35,567 nt of DNA from Candidatus Gastranaerophilales bacterium. Its GTDB lineage: Bacteria > Cyanobacteriota > Vampirovibrionia > Gastranaerophilales > Gastranaerophilaceae. The notes beneath the pieces were generated by a model, which was given only the letters and a program-made list of their open reading frames with translations, was not told the origin of the DNA and made no database searches. Position numbers and translations under genes: made by a program. The DNA lies in contig CANPWQ010000018.1 in the NCBI GenBank assembly GCA_947584965.1, positions 1 through 35,567 of the forward strand, given 5' to 3'. Shown in pieces: positions 1-7,456 of the stretch; the first letter of the stretch is position 1, and each line of letters begins with the position of its first letter.

Positions 1-215
1 CCGCAAGCAAGCCAGTCCAAAACAACATCCAGCTTATCCTGCCTTAAATTTGCGGTTTCGTTATACTTAGTTGTCAGCGCATGCCAGTCAGCGACAAAAT
101 AAAAGCAGTTATAATCCTCCTGAAGTTTAACCCAGTTAGTTAAAACCCCCATATAATGCCCTAAATGCAATTTGCCTGTTGAGCGCATGCCCGATACTAA
201 ATTTAACTTATCCAC
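1..215 (-). CDS. trpS: Tryptophan-tRNA ligase, N-terminal 71 residues (runs off the left edge)
   Basis: Class I aminoacyl-tRNA synthetase that charges tRNA-Trp in the cytoplasm. The visible N-terminus reads LVSGMRSTGKLHLGHYMGVL and continues with NWVKLQ and FYFVADWHALTT. This is the TrpS active-site start with the HxGH signature as HLGH, followed by the ADWHAL strand typical of bacterial TrpS. The start is GTG at 215, preceded at 8 bases by an AAGGG ribosome site; no other start codon lies in frame before it. A promoter sits just upstream (249-278). Only the beginning of the gene is in the window, so the KMSKS loop cannot be checked. Identity is confident from the motif order. Confidence 0.93.
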   Translation of the reverse strand, partial: MDKLNLVSGMRSTGKLHLGHYMGVLTNWVKLQEDYNCFYFVADWHALTTKYNETANLRQDKLDVVLDWLAC

Positions 216-248
216 TAAAAGTACCCTTTTTTATAATTTATCAACATT

Positions 249-278
249 ATTATACACAAAATAAAGTATATTATTCAA
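249..278 (-). promoter_or_regulatory. Promoter of trpS
   Basis: Read on the minus strand: TTGAAT (278-273), an 18-base spacer, then TATAAT (254-249). The predicted transcript start is near 242, giving a leader of about 27 bases with the AAGGG ribosome site. It is divergent from the surface-protein promoter. Confidence 0.6.
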
Positions 279-356
279 ATCTTGAATTGCATAGTAAAAC
301 AAAAAATTTTATAGTTAGTTAGTGCTTTATTTCAATAAAATCAATATAAATAATTT

Positions 357-366
357 CCCCCCCCCC
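357..366 (+). repeat. Homopolymeric C10 tract upstream of a surface-protein promoter
   Basis: Ten consecutive C in a very AT-rich intergenic region. The tract ends 17 bases before the -35 box (384-389) of the autotransporter-like gene. Such G/C homopolymers are classic slipped-strand mispairing sites that vary promoter strength or activator spacing of surface proteins. The tract is seen directly; the phase-variation role is inferred. Confidence 0.75.
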
Positions 367-383
367 GAAAAATCCTATCGTTA

Positions 384-412
384 TTGATTTAAAGACAAAT
401 ATGTTATATAAT
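384..412 (+). promoter_or_regulatory. Promoter of the autotransporter-like gene
   Basis: TTGATT (384-389), a 17-base spacer, then TATAAT (407-412). The transcript would begin near 419. An ATG at 401 lies inside this promoter, so it cannot be the translation start, which supports the start at 443. Confidence 0.7.
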
Positions 413-442
413 TGGGAAAAAATTAAAAGGAATGAGAATAGT

Positions 443-3400
443 ATGCAAAAAAAATTATTATCTGCAATGATTTTAAGTACAGCTATTATTGTAATTCAGC
501 CATTTGCTTATGCGGATGACAATGAATGGAAAGCAGAAGGTGATATTAATTTAACTCAAGATTTTAATGTAGATAATGACCAAAGTTTTCCTGATCAAAC
601 CGGTGATATTAGTATAAACGGCAACAACCACGCAGTTAACGGTAATAACCACCGCGGATACGGTGCATACGGCTATGATATAAATGAAGATAATAATTTA
701 AGCATACAAAATGTCGGAAGTTTCAACGTTAATTCAACAGACGGTGAAACTATTATTAAACTTGATGAACAAGGACAAAGAACTACACAAAAATTAAATA
801 TCACAAATAATGGTTTTAATAATTTTACTTATGACGGTTCAGGGCCGAATTCTATAAATTCTTCAATATTTTCTTCAAGCTCAAATCTTTCGGTTAAAAA
901 TTCTGTTTTTCAAGGTAATAAAGTAACCGAAAGTGATAGAGAAGATAATGGCAGACAGGGCGGAGCTTTCCAATGGAGAGCATTTAATTTTACCTATGAT
1001 GAAGATTGGAATGTTCAGGAAACCGAACACAAAAATGACATGGCTGAAATCACAAATACCGTAATTATAAATAACAGTATTACCACGGACAAGGCAGGTA
1101 AAAACCACATAGAAACTACTGTTATGGGCGGAGGTATATATTTAGAAGGAAATAATGAAGAATTTGGTAATACAGTAAATATTGCAGACAGCTATATTAT
1201 AGGAAATTATATAAATGCTTCCAACTGTATTATGGCAGATGGCGGTGCTATTGCTATTGACGGAATATACACCTCTTTAATTAAAAATACATATTTCGGA
1301 AAAAACTATATAAATGCAAAAGACGGATACGGCGGTGCTTTATATTATGGACCTGCTTATGTTTACGGTTATACTTGGGATACAAATACCATAGAAAATT
1401 CTGTATTCGACAGTAACTATGTGGTAGGCTCCCACGGCGCATACGGCGGAGCTATCGGGGCTTATGATTTTCTTAATGTTAAAAACTCTTTATTTACTAA
1501 TAACTATGTAACGGGGCAACATGTTGCAAAAGGCGGAGCTATATATGCTCAAAGCGATGCAAGTAACGAATGGGAGATGATGGTATTTGAAATTTCTAAT
1601 TCCGAATTTGATAATAATACAGTCACCCTTGAAAGTAACAGTTCCTATGACAATTTGGAATGGGATCGTGATAATGCCTCGGGCGGCGGAGCTATATTTA
1701 ATGAAAAATCTTCGGCATTAATTATTAAAGATTCGACATTTAGAAATAATAAAGCGGTAGGTGAAGATGTATCGGGTGGAGCTATATTTAATGCTCAAGA
1801 CGCTGATTTGGTTATAATAGCTGAAAACAGTGATGTAATATTTGAAAATAATAAAGCAGGAAAAAGTTTAGAAACCTTAGAATCAAACGCTATCGCGGAT
1901 AACGGCGGAACAATTTATCTTAATGCAAAAGAAGGACATACTATCCAGCTTAATGATAAGATAACTTCTTACAAGGGTAATATTAACGGTAATATATATA
2001 TAAATAAATATTATGACGCAGAAGCAAATTGGGACGCAAATTTTGAAGAAGATGAGGATGAAGAATATTCACTCAGCTCCGAAAAATCCGCAAGAGCGTC
2101 AGAAAGCTACGGCGGCAAAGTGTTATTAAACGCTGATATGTCTGATTATAAAGGAACGGTTAACCTTGAAGGCGGGGTTTTAGCCATAGGCAAAAATTTA
2201 CCGACAACTTCAGAAGACGAAGGTAAAATAAAAGTGGATATTTTCCCGAATGCCCAAAGTTTTAATGTAAATCAAGACGCAACTTTAGATATCTCTAATG
2301 ATGATCGTATCGCTACATATAATTTGGGTAATCTTATCTTAAACGCTAATTTAAAAACCGTTATAGATGCAAACCTTAAAGAAGCGAAAATGGATAATTT
2401 TGAAGCAAATTCCGTCAGCGGAGAAAACGGAAAAATTATAGTTGATTCATTTAATATTTTAGAAGATTCCCTTAATGATAATATTGTAGAAATTAATTTG
2501 GCTGATGATAATCTTAATGATTATATTCAGTTAGGAGATAAAGCGCATGAAGCGCTTTCACGTATATACAGATACGGTGTTAATTATGATGAAAAAAGCG
2601 GAGAATTTGAATTTAAAAGGGCAGGACTTTTAAGTGACGGTAATGGCGGAACTTCAACAACATGGGAATCATTCAATCCCGCTGTTTTATCCTCTCAAGT
2701 TGCAGCACAAGCCGGCGCTCTGGCAACAATGAACCATGCATTTTATTATGCAATGCAGAATTCGGATAATTATATGAAATATTCTAAAGCTGAAAGAATG
2801 GCTTTAAAATCAAATAATAAGTATGCGGCAACAAGCATGTCTGCAAGTCCGTTCTCTCCGTTATATACAAAACAATTAATGAACGGTTTTTGGTTCAAAC
2901 CTTATGCAACATTTGAAAATGTACCGCTTAAAAACGGTCCCAAAGTATCTAATATTACATACGGCAGTTTAATGGGCTATGACAGTGAGATTACTACTAC
3001 TAAAAACGGCTGGGATAGAACATTTACAGGCTATGTCGGATATAACGGTGCAAGCCAAAGATTTAAAGGAGTTGACTCATACTTAAACGGCGGTATGCTG
3101 GGTGCTACAATATCCTTGTATAAAGGTAATTTCTTTAATGCTACGACATTAAATGCAGGAAGCATTATAGGTGACAGTAATAACATGTACGGCAAAGAGG
3201 ATTTTACAATGTTTATGACGGGTATAGCTAATAAAGCAGGCTATAATGTTGAATCGCCGACAGGTAAAATAATATTTCAACCGAATATGTTAATTGGCTA
3301 TACATTCATAAATACTTTTGATTATACAAATTCATCAGGAGTTAGGATTGATACTAAAAATCCCGTTAATGTTCTTCAATTATCACCCGGATTAAAATTA

Positions 3401-3658
3401 ATATATAATTCTGAAGGCGGATGGCAGCCATATTTGGGAGTAAATATGGTTTGGAATTTAATAAACAATTCTAAAGTTACAGCAAATGATGTTATATTGC
3501 CCGAAATGTCAATTAAACCATATATTGAATACGGAGCAGGTGTTCAAAGAAAAGTTGAAGATAATTTTATGCTGTTTGGGCAAGCTATGGTACAAAACGG
3601 CGGGAGAAACGGGATTGCGTTAACCGGCGGTTTAAGGTGGGCTGTCGGGAAAAATTAA
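443..3658 (+). CDS. Autotransporter-like surface protein with Pmp-type beta-helix repeats
   Basis: 1071-residue exported protein. The start at 443 gives a clean signal peptide (MQKKLLSAM...FAYA, cleavage before DD); an upstream in-frame ATG at 401 lies inside the promoter. The passenger carries about nine GGA[IFL] or GG[GT]IY motifs (GGAIYA, GGAIFN, GGALYY). They alternate with FxxN-type motifs (FQGN, FGKN, FDSN, FTNN, FRNN, FENN). This is the pattern of chlamydial polymorphic membrane protein repeats, which form a right-handed parallel beta-helix. The last ~270 residues are rich in alternating aromatic and glycine strands, as in an outer-membrane barrel, and end in LRWAVGKN rather than a terminal Phe. 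It is expected at the cell surface as adhesin or antigen, which is inferred from the family. Expression is probably modulated by the C10 tract upstream. It is followed by convergent galE. Confidence 0.82.
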   Translation: MQKKLLSAMILSTAIIVIQPFAYADDNEWKAEGDINLTQDFNVDNDQSFPDQTGDISINGNNHAVNGNNHRGYGAYGYDINEDNNLSIQNVGSFNVNSTDGETIIKLDEQGQRTTQKLNITNNGFNNFTYDGSGPNSINSSIFSSSSNLSVKNSVFQGNKVTESDREDNGRQGGAFQWRAFNFTYDEDWNVQETEHKNDMAEITNTVIINNSITTDKAGKNHIETTVMGGGIYLEGNNEEFGNTVNIADSYIIGNYINASNCIMADGGAIAIDGIYTSLIKNTYFGKNYINAKDGYGGALYYGPAYVYGYTWDTNTIENSVFDSNYVVGSHGAYGGAIGAYDFLNVKNSLFTNNYVTGQHVAKGGAIYAQSDASNEWEMMVFEISNSEFDNNTVTLESNSSYDNLEWDRDNASGGGAIFNEKSSALIIKDSTFRNNKAVGEDVSGGAIFNAQDADLVIIAENSDVIFENNKAGKSLETLESNAIADNGGTIYLNAKEGHTIQLNDKITSYKGNINGNIYINKYYDAEANWDANFEEDEDEEYSLSSEKSARASESYGGKVLLNADMSDYKGTVNLEGGVLAIGKNLPTTSEDEGKIKVDIFPNAQSFNVNQDATLDISNDDRIATYNLGNLILNANLKTVIDANLKEAKMDNFEANSVSGENGKIIVDSFNILEDSLNDNIVEINLADDNLNDYIQLGDKAHEALSRIYRYGVNYDEKSGEFEFKRAGLLSDGNGGTSTTWESFNPAVLSSQVAAQAGALATMNHAFYYAMQNSDNYMKYSKAERMALKSNNKYAATSMSASPFSPLYTKQLMNGFWFKPYATFENVPLKNGPKVSNITYGSLMGYDSEITTTKNGWDRTFTGYVGYNGASQRFKGVDSYLNGGMLGATISLYKGNFFNATTLNAGSIIGDSNNMYGKEDFTMFMTGIANKAGYNVESPTGKIIFQPNMLIGYTFINTFDYTNSSGVRIDTKNPVNVLQLSPGLKLIYNSEGGWQPYLGVNMVWNLINNSKVTANDVILPEMSIKPYIEYGAGVQRKVEDNFMLFGQAMVQNGGRNGIALTGGLRWAVGKN

Positions 3659-3679
3659 TCGCTTAAGTATATTATTTTT

Positions 3680-4666
3680 TCATGAATGTCTTGATTTTTC
3701 CCACAAATATGCAGTTTTTATGCTATTTTCAAGGCTTTTGGCAGAGGTCCAGCCAAGCTGTTTCTTGGCCTTATCGCTGTTTGCGATTAAAATAGCCGCA
3801 TCACCCTCGCGCCTGTCTAATGTTTCCACTTTTATTTCTTTGCCCGTTACTGATTTTGCCGTATCAAAAACTTCTTTTACACTGCTTCCGTTGCTTGTTC
3901 CGATATTAAAATAATCTGATTTATTATTTTGTTTCAAGTAATTATATGCTTTTACGTGAGCTGTTGCCATATCCTCAACATTTACATAATCTCTAATACA
4001 TGTTCCGTCAAAAGTGTCATAATCATTGCCGAAAATTTTAAATGTTTTATCCTTTTCAAAAACTGATTTTAATATATTAGGGATTAAATGAGTTTCCGGT
4101 TCATGCCATTCGCCTATTCTGGTTTGGCTGTCCGCTCCCGCGACATTAAAATATCTTAATCTTATTGATTTTAAACCGTATGCCCTGTCATAATCTTCAA
4201 GTATTTGTTCTATCATTAATTTCGTTCTGCCGTAAGGGTTAACAGGATTTTTCGGGTGTTTTTCATCTAAGGGAGTATATTCGGGTTCACCGTATATTGC
4301 ACATGTTGATGAAAATACTATTTTTTTAACATCATATTTTACCATTGTATCAAACAGATTTAAGGAGCCTAATATGTTGTTTCTATAATATTTAGAGGGA
4401 TTTTTAACACTTTCCTCCACCTGAATATAGCCTGCAAAGTGAATAACCGTATCTATTTTATATTTTTTAAAAACTTCTTCAATATCTTGAATATTTCTTA
4501 AATCGCCTTTTATAAATTCAACTTTGCCTGACTGCTTTAAAGAATTTATTGTTTCAATGTGTCCGTTTTCAAGATTATCAAATATAATAATATTTTCACC
4601 TTGATTTAAAAATCCCAGCGCGCAATGACTGCCGATATAACCTGCTCCGCCCGTAATTAATATCAT
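3680..4666 (-). CDS. galE: UDP-glucose 4-epimerase
   Basis: Interconverts UDP-glucose and UDP-galactose (or the N-acetyl forms) for surface glycans, cytoplasmic. 328 residues, close to the usual 330-340. Extended SDR fold: GGAGYIGS at residues 6-13 binds NAD, D30 follows the second strand, the catalytic Ser/Thr region is FSSTCAIYG (118-126), and the YxxxK pair is Y145 and K149 in NPYGRTK. RYFNVAGAD and the C-terminal RREGDAA segment are typical of GalE. It starts two bases after the mscS-like gene ends, so the two are probably co-transcribed. Convergent with the surface-protein gene; I see no hairpin in the 21 bases between them. Confidence 0.95.
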   Translation of the reverse strand: MILITGGAGYIGSHCALGFLNQGENIIIFDNLENGHIETINSLKQSGKVEFIKGDLRNIQDIEEVFKKYKIDTVIHFAGYIQVEESVKNPSKYYRNNILGSLNLFDTMVKYDVKKIVFSSTCAIYGEPEYTPLDEKHPKNPVNPYGRTKLMIEQILEDYDRAYGLKSIRLRYFNVAGADSQTRIGEWHEPETHLIPNILKSVFEKDKTFKIFGNDYDTFDGTCIRDYVNVEDMATAHVKAYNYLKQNNKSDYFNIGTSNGSSVKEVFDTAKSVTGKEIKVETLDRREGDAAILIANSDKAKKQLGWTSAKSLENSIKTAYLWEKSRHS

Positions 4667-4668
4667 TT

Positions 4669-5538
4669 TTACACTTCCTGTTCTTCTGCTTCTTGTGGCT
4701 TATTTAAGACAATCTGCGGGAACGGGATTTCTATTCCCTCTTTTTCAAACCGCTCTTTTACCATTTGATTAAATTTGCGCTTTATCATCCACTGTTCATG
4801 CGGAGTTGTTTTTATCCTGCATAATATTTCCACAGATGAATCGTAAAATTCGTTTAATCCGAATACTTCTATTTCCGATAAAACATATTTTCCGTATTCT
4901 GGTATATTTTTCAGCTCTTGACCAAGTTCTTTTAACACATGTATTGCATGAGTAATATTTGTTTTATATGCAACAGAAATGTGAAACAACGGCATTGAAT
5001 AATCTTTTGTTTGATTAATGATTGTATCAATCTGCCCGTTGCGCAAAAAATGAACATCGCCGTTAAAGGTTCTTATAATAATCATTGTAAGAGTGACCTT
5101 TTCAACCGTACCCGTTGAATTATTTATGGTAACAAAATCACCGACACGAACCTGCCCCGATAAAATTATTGAAAGCCCCGTAAATAAATCTTCAACAAAC
5201 TTTTTACCGCCAAAACCGACTGCAACACCAAGAACTCCGGCTGTCGCAAGTATAGGTTTCATATCTATTCCGAAATTTCCTAATATATTTGTTGCAAAAA
5301 ACAGTATTAATATCGCGTCTATAAGATATACTCCTAACTGCCTTATTGTTGCATACTGTTTTCTTGTTTCGGGGTGCGAAATTCTTGAAATAAGCTTATC
5401 GAAAAACAATTGAACCGCTTTATTTATTAATCTTATTGTTATTAAAAATAAGATTAATTCCATAATCGACTTTCCGATTAAAAAGAAATCTATTTTATCC
5501 GTGTGTTTTATTACTATTTGTTTTAAAATATCATTCAC
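4669..5538 (-). CDS. MscS-family small-conductance mechanosensitive channel
   Basis: Inner-membrane channel expected to release solutes on hypo-osmotic shock. 289 residues, close to E. coli MscS (286). There are N-terminal hydrophobic segments near residues 22-42 and 68-88, then the pore-lining TM3 segment ATAGVLGVAVGFGGKKFVED with its glycine/alanine packing pattern. The beta domain GQVRVGDFVTINNSTGTVEKV follows and the C-terminal alpha/beta domain ends near IPFPQIVL. The start is GTG at 5538 with an AAGGGG ribosome site 7 bases before it; the ATG at 5534 is out of frame. It lies 41 bases after the upstream 197-residue protein and directly ahead of galE. Confidence 0.9.
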   Translation of the reverse strand: MNDILKQIVIKHTDKIDFFLIGKSIMELILFLITIRLINKAVQLFFDKLISRISHPETRKQYATIRQLGVYLIDAILILFFATNILGNFGIDMKPILATAGVLGVAVGFGGKKFVEDLFTGLSIILSGQVRVGDFVTINNSTGTVEKVTLTMIIIRTFNGDVHFLRNGQIDTIINQTKDYSMPLFHISVAYKTNITHAIHVLKELGQELKNIPEYGKYVLSEIEVFGLNEFYDSSVEILCRIKTTPHEQWMIKRKFNQMVKERFEKEGIEIPFPQIVLNKPQEAEEQEV

Positions 5539-5579
5539 GATTTTCCCCTTTTTTTATAATTTATCAGCCTGTATAAAGG

Positions 5580-6173
5580 TTAGTCAATAGTACTTTTTTC
5601 CTTAATTTTACCCCAATCGGGATAATAATAAACGGTAACCGTATCATCCTCCGTAATAGAAGCATTACCGCCCAATATAAAATTAGTTAAAGAACCCACC
5701 CCGGGTATTGGAGTAAGCGCCCATTTTATCGGATATACCATTAATGACAAATTTAATCCGCGTTTTTTATAAAATCCCTTTATTTTTGTGCTGTCGATAC
5801 CGGGAATATAATAATTATCTATAATAATTGCAGCGGGTATTCCGTTCATTCCTCTGCTTAAATAGCTGTCTACGGCTGCTTTAACAATAGTTCCCTGTTT
5901 TAAAATAACTTCTCCGTTATATTTTACATTTTGTCTGACCTTAAATGTTAAAGGCTGATTATCATATATTCCGTCTTTTTTTGTTGTGATTTTTTCGGTT
6001 ATTCTTAGTTTTATCGGAATACAGTTAAAACTTTCGTAATTATAATTTAAATTAGTAAGCGGTTTTGCAGGATTAACATCTTTTAAAAGCTCATCCATAA
6101 CTTCATCCTGCACTATCGCAAAACAATGATTTCCAAATAATAAAAAAGCCAGTAAAACTATTAATCTATTCAT
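5580..6173 (-). CDS. Exported protein of unknown function, 197 residues
   Basis: No family recognised. It has a signal peptide (MNRLIVLLAFLLFGNHCFA) followed by a mature domain. A central beta-rich stretch (LTFKVRQNVKYNGEVILKQG) resembles a small beta-barrel or SH3-like strand set, and a segment GVGSLTNFILGGNA may be glycine-rich and membrane-associated. ATG at 6173 is the best start; a TTG two codons upstream is possible. The start overlaps the last 8 bases of the upstream pseudo-M48 gene, so the two are translationally linked and probably work together in the periplasm or outer membrane. Confidence 0.72.
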   Translation of the reverse strand: MNRLIVLLAFLLFGNHCFAIVQDEVMDELLKDVNPAKPLTNLNYNYESFNCIPIKLRITEKITTKKDGIYDNQPLTFKVRQNVKYNGEVILKQGTIVKAAVDSYLSRGMNGIPAAIIIDNYYIPGIDSTKIKGFYKKRGLNLSLMVYPIKWALTPIPGVGSLTNFILGGNASITEDDTVTVYYYPDWGKIKEKSTID

Positions 6174-6873
6174 AATCAACTGCCTTTTTTGATCCCGATT
6201 TAACTTTTTCCATTAGTTTTTTTCTGTTTTCAAGCGATGTTAACAGAAAATTTTGATACGATTCATTTTCTAAATATTCGTTATGTTTCAAATAATAAGG
6301 ATATTTTGTGTAAATATACTCGTAAACGTGGGCAAGCCTTTTAGAGGTTAAATTTGTTCTGCCAAACTTGTCAAAACGCTTTTGCGGATAGGCTTTATTC
6401 ATATAAGTAATTAATGCAAGCGGATTATATCCTGCTTTTACCATAAAATCGACAGCTCTTTTATCAAAATAAATTTCATACTTTTTAGGTGCGCACTTAA
6501 TTTGAACGGATGAAACCATACCGCGCCAAACTCCCGTATATGATTCAGCTGTTTTACATATTTCGCGGGCTAAAAATGCCGCTATCTCATCATCATCCGA
6601 AGCAAATTGAATTGATTTATCATAGGCGATAATTTGCCGTTTCGTAAGCCCGGGCTCTAAGTTTAATTTACTGTTTTTGCTGTTATATACAAAAATCATT
6701 CTTACATCTATTTTATTGGCATTTAATAATCTTAAACCAATATCACTTATACGTTTTTGTATATACATATCATTAATTATTTCGGCGGAAGAAACCTCTT
6801 GTGCCGATGCTGTATTTACTGTTCCATAAATCAATATAAACAGCGCGAAAATAAATCCTAAAATCTTTTTCAT
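6166..6873 (-). CDS. M48-like exported pseudo-peptidase (zinc motif lost)
   Basis: 235-residue exported protein with signal peptide MKKILGFIFALFILIYGTVN...ASA. The layout follows M48 metallopeptidases: DDEIAAFLAREICKTAES sits where family members have the HExxH helix, then MVKAGYNPLALI matches the AGYdP helix, and TNLTSKRLAHVYEYI matches the region after the HP loop. The zinc ligands are changed: HExxH reads R103-E104-I-C-K107, and the third-ligand Glu position is aromatic (YF before D137). I infer a catalytically dead scaffold or binding protein. The start at 6873 has GGGAA 6-7 bases upstream; ATGs at 6879 and 6894 lack a usable site. It overlaps the downstream gene by 8 bases. Confidence 0.7.
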   Translation of the reverse strand: MKKILGFIFALFILIYGTVNTASAQEVSSAEIINDMYIQKRISDIGLRLLNANKIDVRMIFVYNSKNSKLNLEPGLTKRQIIAYDKSIQFASDDDEIAAFLAREICKTAESYTGVWRGMVSSVQIKCAPKKYEIYFDKRAVDFMVKAGYNPLALITYMNKAYPQKRFDKFGRTNLTSKRLAHVYEYIYTKYPYYLKHNEYLENESYQNFLLTSLENRKKLMEKVKSGSKKAVDYE

Positions 6874-6913
6874 ACTCATTTCCCGTTTAATCATCCGACT
6901 ATTATTATAACTA

Positions 6914-6940
6914 AAACGGACTGCTTTTAACAGTCCGTTT
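6914..6940 (-). terminator. Intrinsic terminator after the cupin gene
   Basis: Perfect 10-bp stem (6914-6923 with 6931-6940) and a 7-base loop, 5 bases beyond the cupin stop codon. On the minus strand the stem runs into TTTT and then AT-rich sequence. Confidence 0.7.
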
Positions 6941-6945
6941 ACAAT

Positions 6946-7314
6946 TTATATTTTAATAAGTAAAAATGAAGTATCTTTCAGAGCTTTAATTGAATGCAGG
7001 GTATCTTTTTCAAACAAGAACAACTGTCCTTTTTTTAATTTATATTTTCTTCCGTTTTCATCATCTTCGTCGGGCAAATCACAACCGCATGCCTGACAGG
7101 CACAATTTGAATCTTGAGGGAAATTTATCTCCAGTTCTCCGTCAATAATGAAGATTGTAACATTTGTATGCGCCATGTGCGGCTCAAGTTCCTGATGTTT
7201 TTTTAACGCAACCAATTTTAAATGAGCGCCGTTATTCTCCATTAAATCTACCATTTCTCTGTCTGCTTCTTTTAAATCAATTAAATCTTCCACTTCGAGA
7301 GTTTTATAAAGCAT
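6946..7314 (-). CDS. Small cupin-domain protein with a Cys-rich insert
   Basis: 122 residues forming one cupin barrel, cytoplasmic. H46 and H49 (EPHMAHTNVTIFIIDGELEI) make cupin motif 1, and FEKDTLHSIKA with H107 makes motif 2. Between the motifs is an acidic and cysteine-rich insert, CACQACGCDLPDEDDENG (Cys 71, 73, 76, 78), not usual in minimal cupins and a candidate second metal site. Function unknown; a metal-dependent enzyme or sensor is possible. The ribosome site is AAAGGAG before ATG 7314. It appears to be a single-gene transcript, since a strong terminator follows. Confidence 0.8.
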   Translation of the reverse strand: MLYKTLEVEDLIDLKEADREMVDLMENNGAHLKLVALKKHQELEPHMAHTNVTIFIIDGELEINFPQDSNCACQACGCDLPDEDDENGRKYKLKKGQLFLFEKDTLHSIKALKDTSFLLIKI

Positions 7315-7347
7315 AGCTAATCTCCTTTCCTATAATCAGATTCGCAC

Positions 7348-7376
7348 TCATGCCACGACACCTTGCCTTTGCATGA
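7348..7376. promoter_or_regulatory. Inverted repeat between the cupin gene and the divergent membrane gene
   Basis: TCATGC (7348-7353) and GCATGA (7371-7376) form a 6-bp dyad with a 17-base centre that is GC-richer than its surroundings. It lies upstream of the cupin ribosome site and could be an operator or leader hairpin. Weak evidence. Confidence 0.3.
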
Positions 7377-7444
7377 ATACTTACTTTTTAACATTATTTG
7401 TTAATTTTAATTTATTTCTTATAGTATTTCATTGCCGAAAAGTT

Positions 7445-7450
7445 TATAAT
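7445..7450 (+). promoter_or_regulatory. TATAAT box exactly 6 bases before ATG 7457
   Basis: A perfect -10 hexamer followed by six bases and then ATG puts the transcript start at or next to the start codon. No Shine-Dalgarno site is visible. No good -35 box lies 16-18 bases upstream. Confidence 0.45.
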
Positions 7451-7456
7451 TCAAAT

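Noticed and set aside
401-442. Start of the autotransporter-like protein at ATG 401
   Set aside because: This ATG lies inside the TTGATT-17-TATAAT promoter and would put 14 hydrophilic residues before the signal peptide; ATG 443 is preferred.
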